Source: JAYZDF01 sp036337945
Lineage (GTDB): Bacteria; Myxococcota; Kuafuiibacteriia; Kuafuiibacteriales; Kuafuiibacteriaceae
Direction of reading: 5' to 3'
NCBI GenBank assembly: GCA_036337945.1
Contig: JAYZDF010000046.1
Location: forward strand, 1-14,540
DNA length: 14,540 nucleotides
How positions within the stretch are numbered: the stretch's first letter is position 1; each line of letters starts with the position of its first letter. A program made the position numbers and the translations under genes. This document shows, piece by piece, positions 14,016-14,540 of this stretch. A model generated the notes under the pieces. The model was not told where the DNA came from. It saw only the letters and a list, made by a program, of their open reading frames with translations, and made no database searches.

Positions 14016-14540
14016 TTATGACGCACCCGCTCTGGAGCGAGCCTCGTTTATTTGCTCGATTGCTTCGAGCGCCGGAAGAGCAATGGACACATGGTTTGCA
14101 GGGACCTCGGCCTCCCGAGGATTAATTCTAATCAAAGTCGCACGAGTGCGCCGGATCATTTGCTGAGAGAAATATCGGACGCTTGGAACATGGGTCCCGG
14201 CGCCGCATTCAATAATTAATGGACTGTCTGTAAGTTCAGCAACCCAATCATCTTGCTCGTCGTGCTGAACTGCAGCCCGACCTGACACCCAGCGCATGTC
14301 TCCGAACAACAGGATATTAGGGCGTGCTACAGAACCGCAATACGGACACTTTGGCAGTGGCGTGGTAGCGGTGAGTGTTTCTTCATTGACCTCAATGTGC
14401 AAATCTTTTGCGCTCCAGATTTGATCACAACAAGGCTGCGTACATTGAAGATGATGAATGGATCCGTGACACTCATGAATTTTATCTTCGTTAAAGCCCG
14501 CCTTTTGAAACTGACCATCCACATTAGAAGTGAAAACAAA
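14016..14540 (-). CDS. Sir2-family NAD-dependent protein deacylase (N-terminus outside window)
   Basis: The frame is open to the right edge, so the Rossmann-fold N-terminus is missing. The GTG at 14520-14522 is internal: it is the Val of the family motif S-N-V-D-G, here preceded by FVFT. Next come HECHGSIHHLQC with the catalytic His (codon 14466-14468), the first zinc Cys group CTQPCC, then CPYCG, then RPNILLFGDMRW, the well-known sirtuin block after the zinc module. Later are IIECGAGTHVPSVR (the GTS-type NAD-binding turn) and ATLIRINPRE. Sirtuins remove acyl groups from lysines with NAD, giving nicotinamide and O-acyl-ADP-ribose in the cytoplasm. The C-P-C-C spacing and FGDMRW form fit a bacterial Sir2 subgroup distinct from CobB; the subgroup call is from memory. 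Only 13 bases separate its stop from the convergent TPR gene. Confidence 0.92.
   Translation of the reverse strand, partial: FVFTSNVDGQFQKAGFNEDKIHECHGSIHHLQCTQPCCDQIWSAKDLHIEVNEETLTATTPLPKCPYCGSVARPNILLFGDMRWVSGRAAVQHDEQDDWVAELTDSPLIIECGAGTHVPSVRYFSQQMIRRTRATLIRINPREAEVPANHVSIALPALEAIEQINEARSRAGAS

Noticed and set aside
14003..14018. T-run after the TPR gene as an intrinsic terminator
   Set aside because: There is a run of six T but no stable stem before it, and the gap between the convergent stops is only 13 bases.

Overview
The window looks like a piece of an uncultured myxobacterium-like genome (Myxococcota or a relative). The evidence is a surface protein built from DUF4215 (Myxococcus cysteine-rich) repeats that ends in a MYXO-CTERM-like sorting tail, a lipoprotein built from Stig1-like cysteine-rich repeats, a PEGA-domain C-terminus of the kind often attached to Ser/Thr kinases, and tandem di-haem lipoproteins. 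Base composition is only about half GC by eye, well below the classical soil myxobacteria, so a marine or otherwise low-GC lineage is likely. This taxonomic call is inference. I saw no tRNA, rRNA, CRISPR array, transposase or phage gene.

Layout. Positions 1-419 hold the end of a PEGA-domain protein. It converges across a hairpin-rich gap on an unrecognised Gly/Met/Gln-rich helical protein (534-1784, minus). A divergent 273-base gap leads to a secreted temptin-like/DUF4215 protein (2058-3761, plus). Its 3' end overlaps the 3' end of a minus-strand pair: a six-helix ferric-reductase/MsrQ-like membrane protein (3738-4331), whose start overlaps by ATGA the end of a membrane-anchored beta-propeller di-haem cytochrome c protein (4328-6406, probably longer at its N-terminus). 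Upstream on the same strand is an ankyrin-repeat protein (6597-7262). It diverges from a MarR-family regulator (7359-7784) over a short gap that holds a SlyA-like palindrome between a plausible -35 and -10. After the regulator come two translationally coupled paralogous di-haem oxidoreductase (DUF1111-like) lipoproteins (7898-9418 and 9415-10830), a hairpin, and a Stig1-repeat lipoprotein (10899-12515). The right end has an unrecognised basic helical protein (12657-13409), a TPR protein resembling type III secretion class II chaperones (13436-14002), and, convergent to it, a partial Sir2-type NAD-dependent deacylase running off the window (14016-14540, minus).

How it may fit together. Positions 3738-10830 read as an envelope redox island. 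It has three proteins with two CXXCH haem c sites each, one six-helix membrane protein with three candidate haem b histidines, and one regulator, next to two very cysteine-rich exported proteins. One of those exported proteins itself carries a CXXCH in its temptin-like head. A model in which the membrane haem b protein exchanges electrons with periplasmic or surface di-haem proteins, with MarR control of at least part of the set, fits the layout. No substrate can be read from the sequence. The gene pair at 12657-14002 and the protein at 534-1784 have features that loosely recall type III secretion substrates and chaperones, but that is weak.
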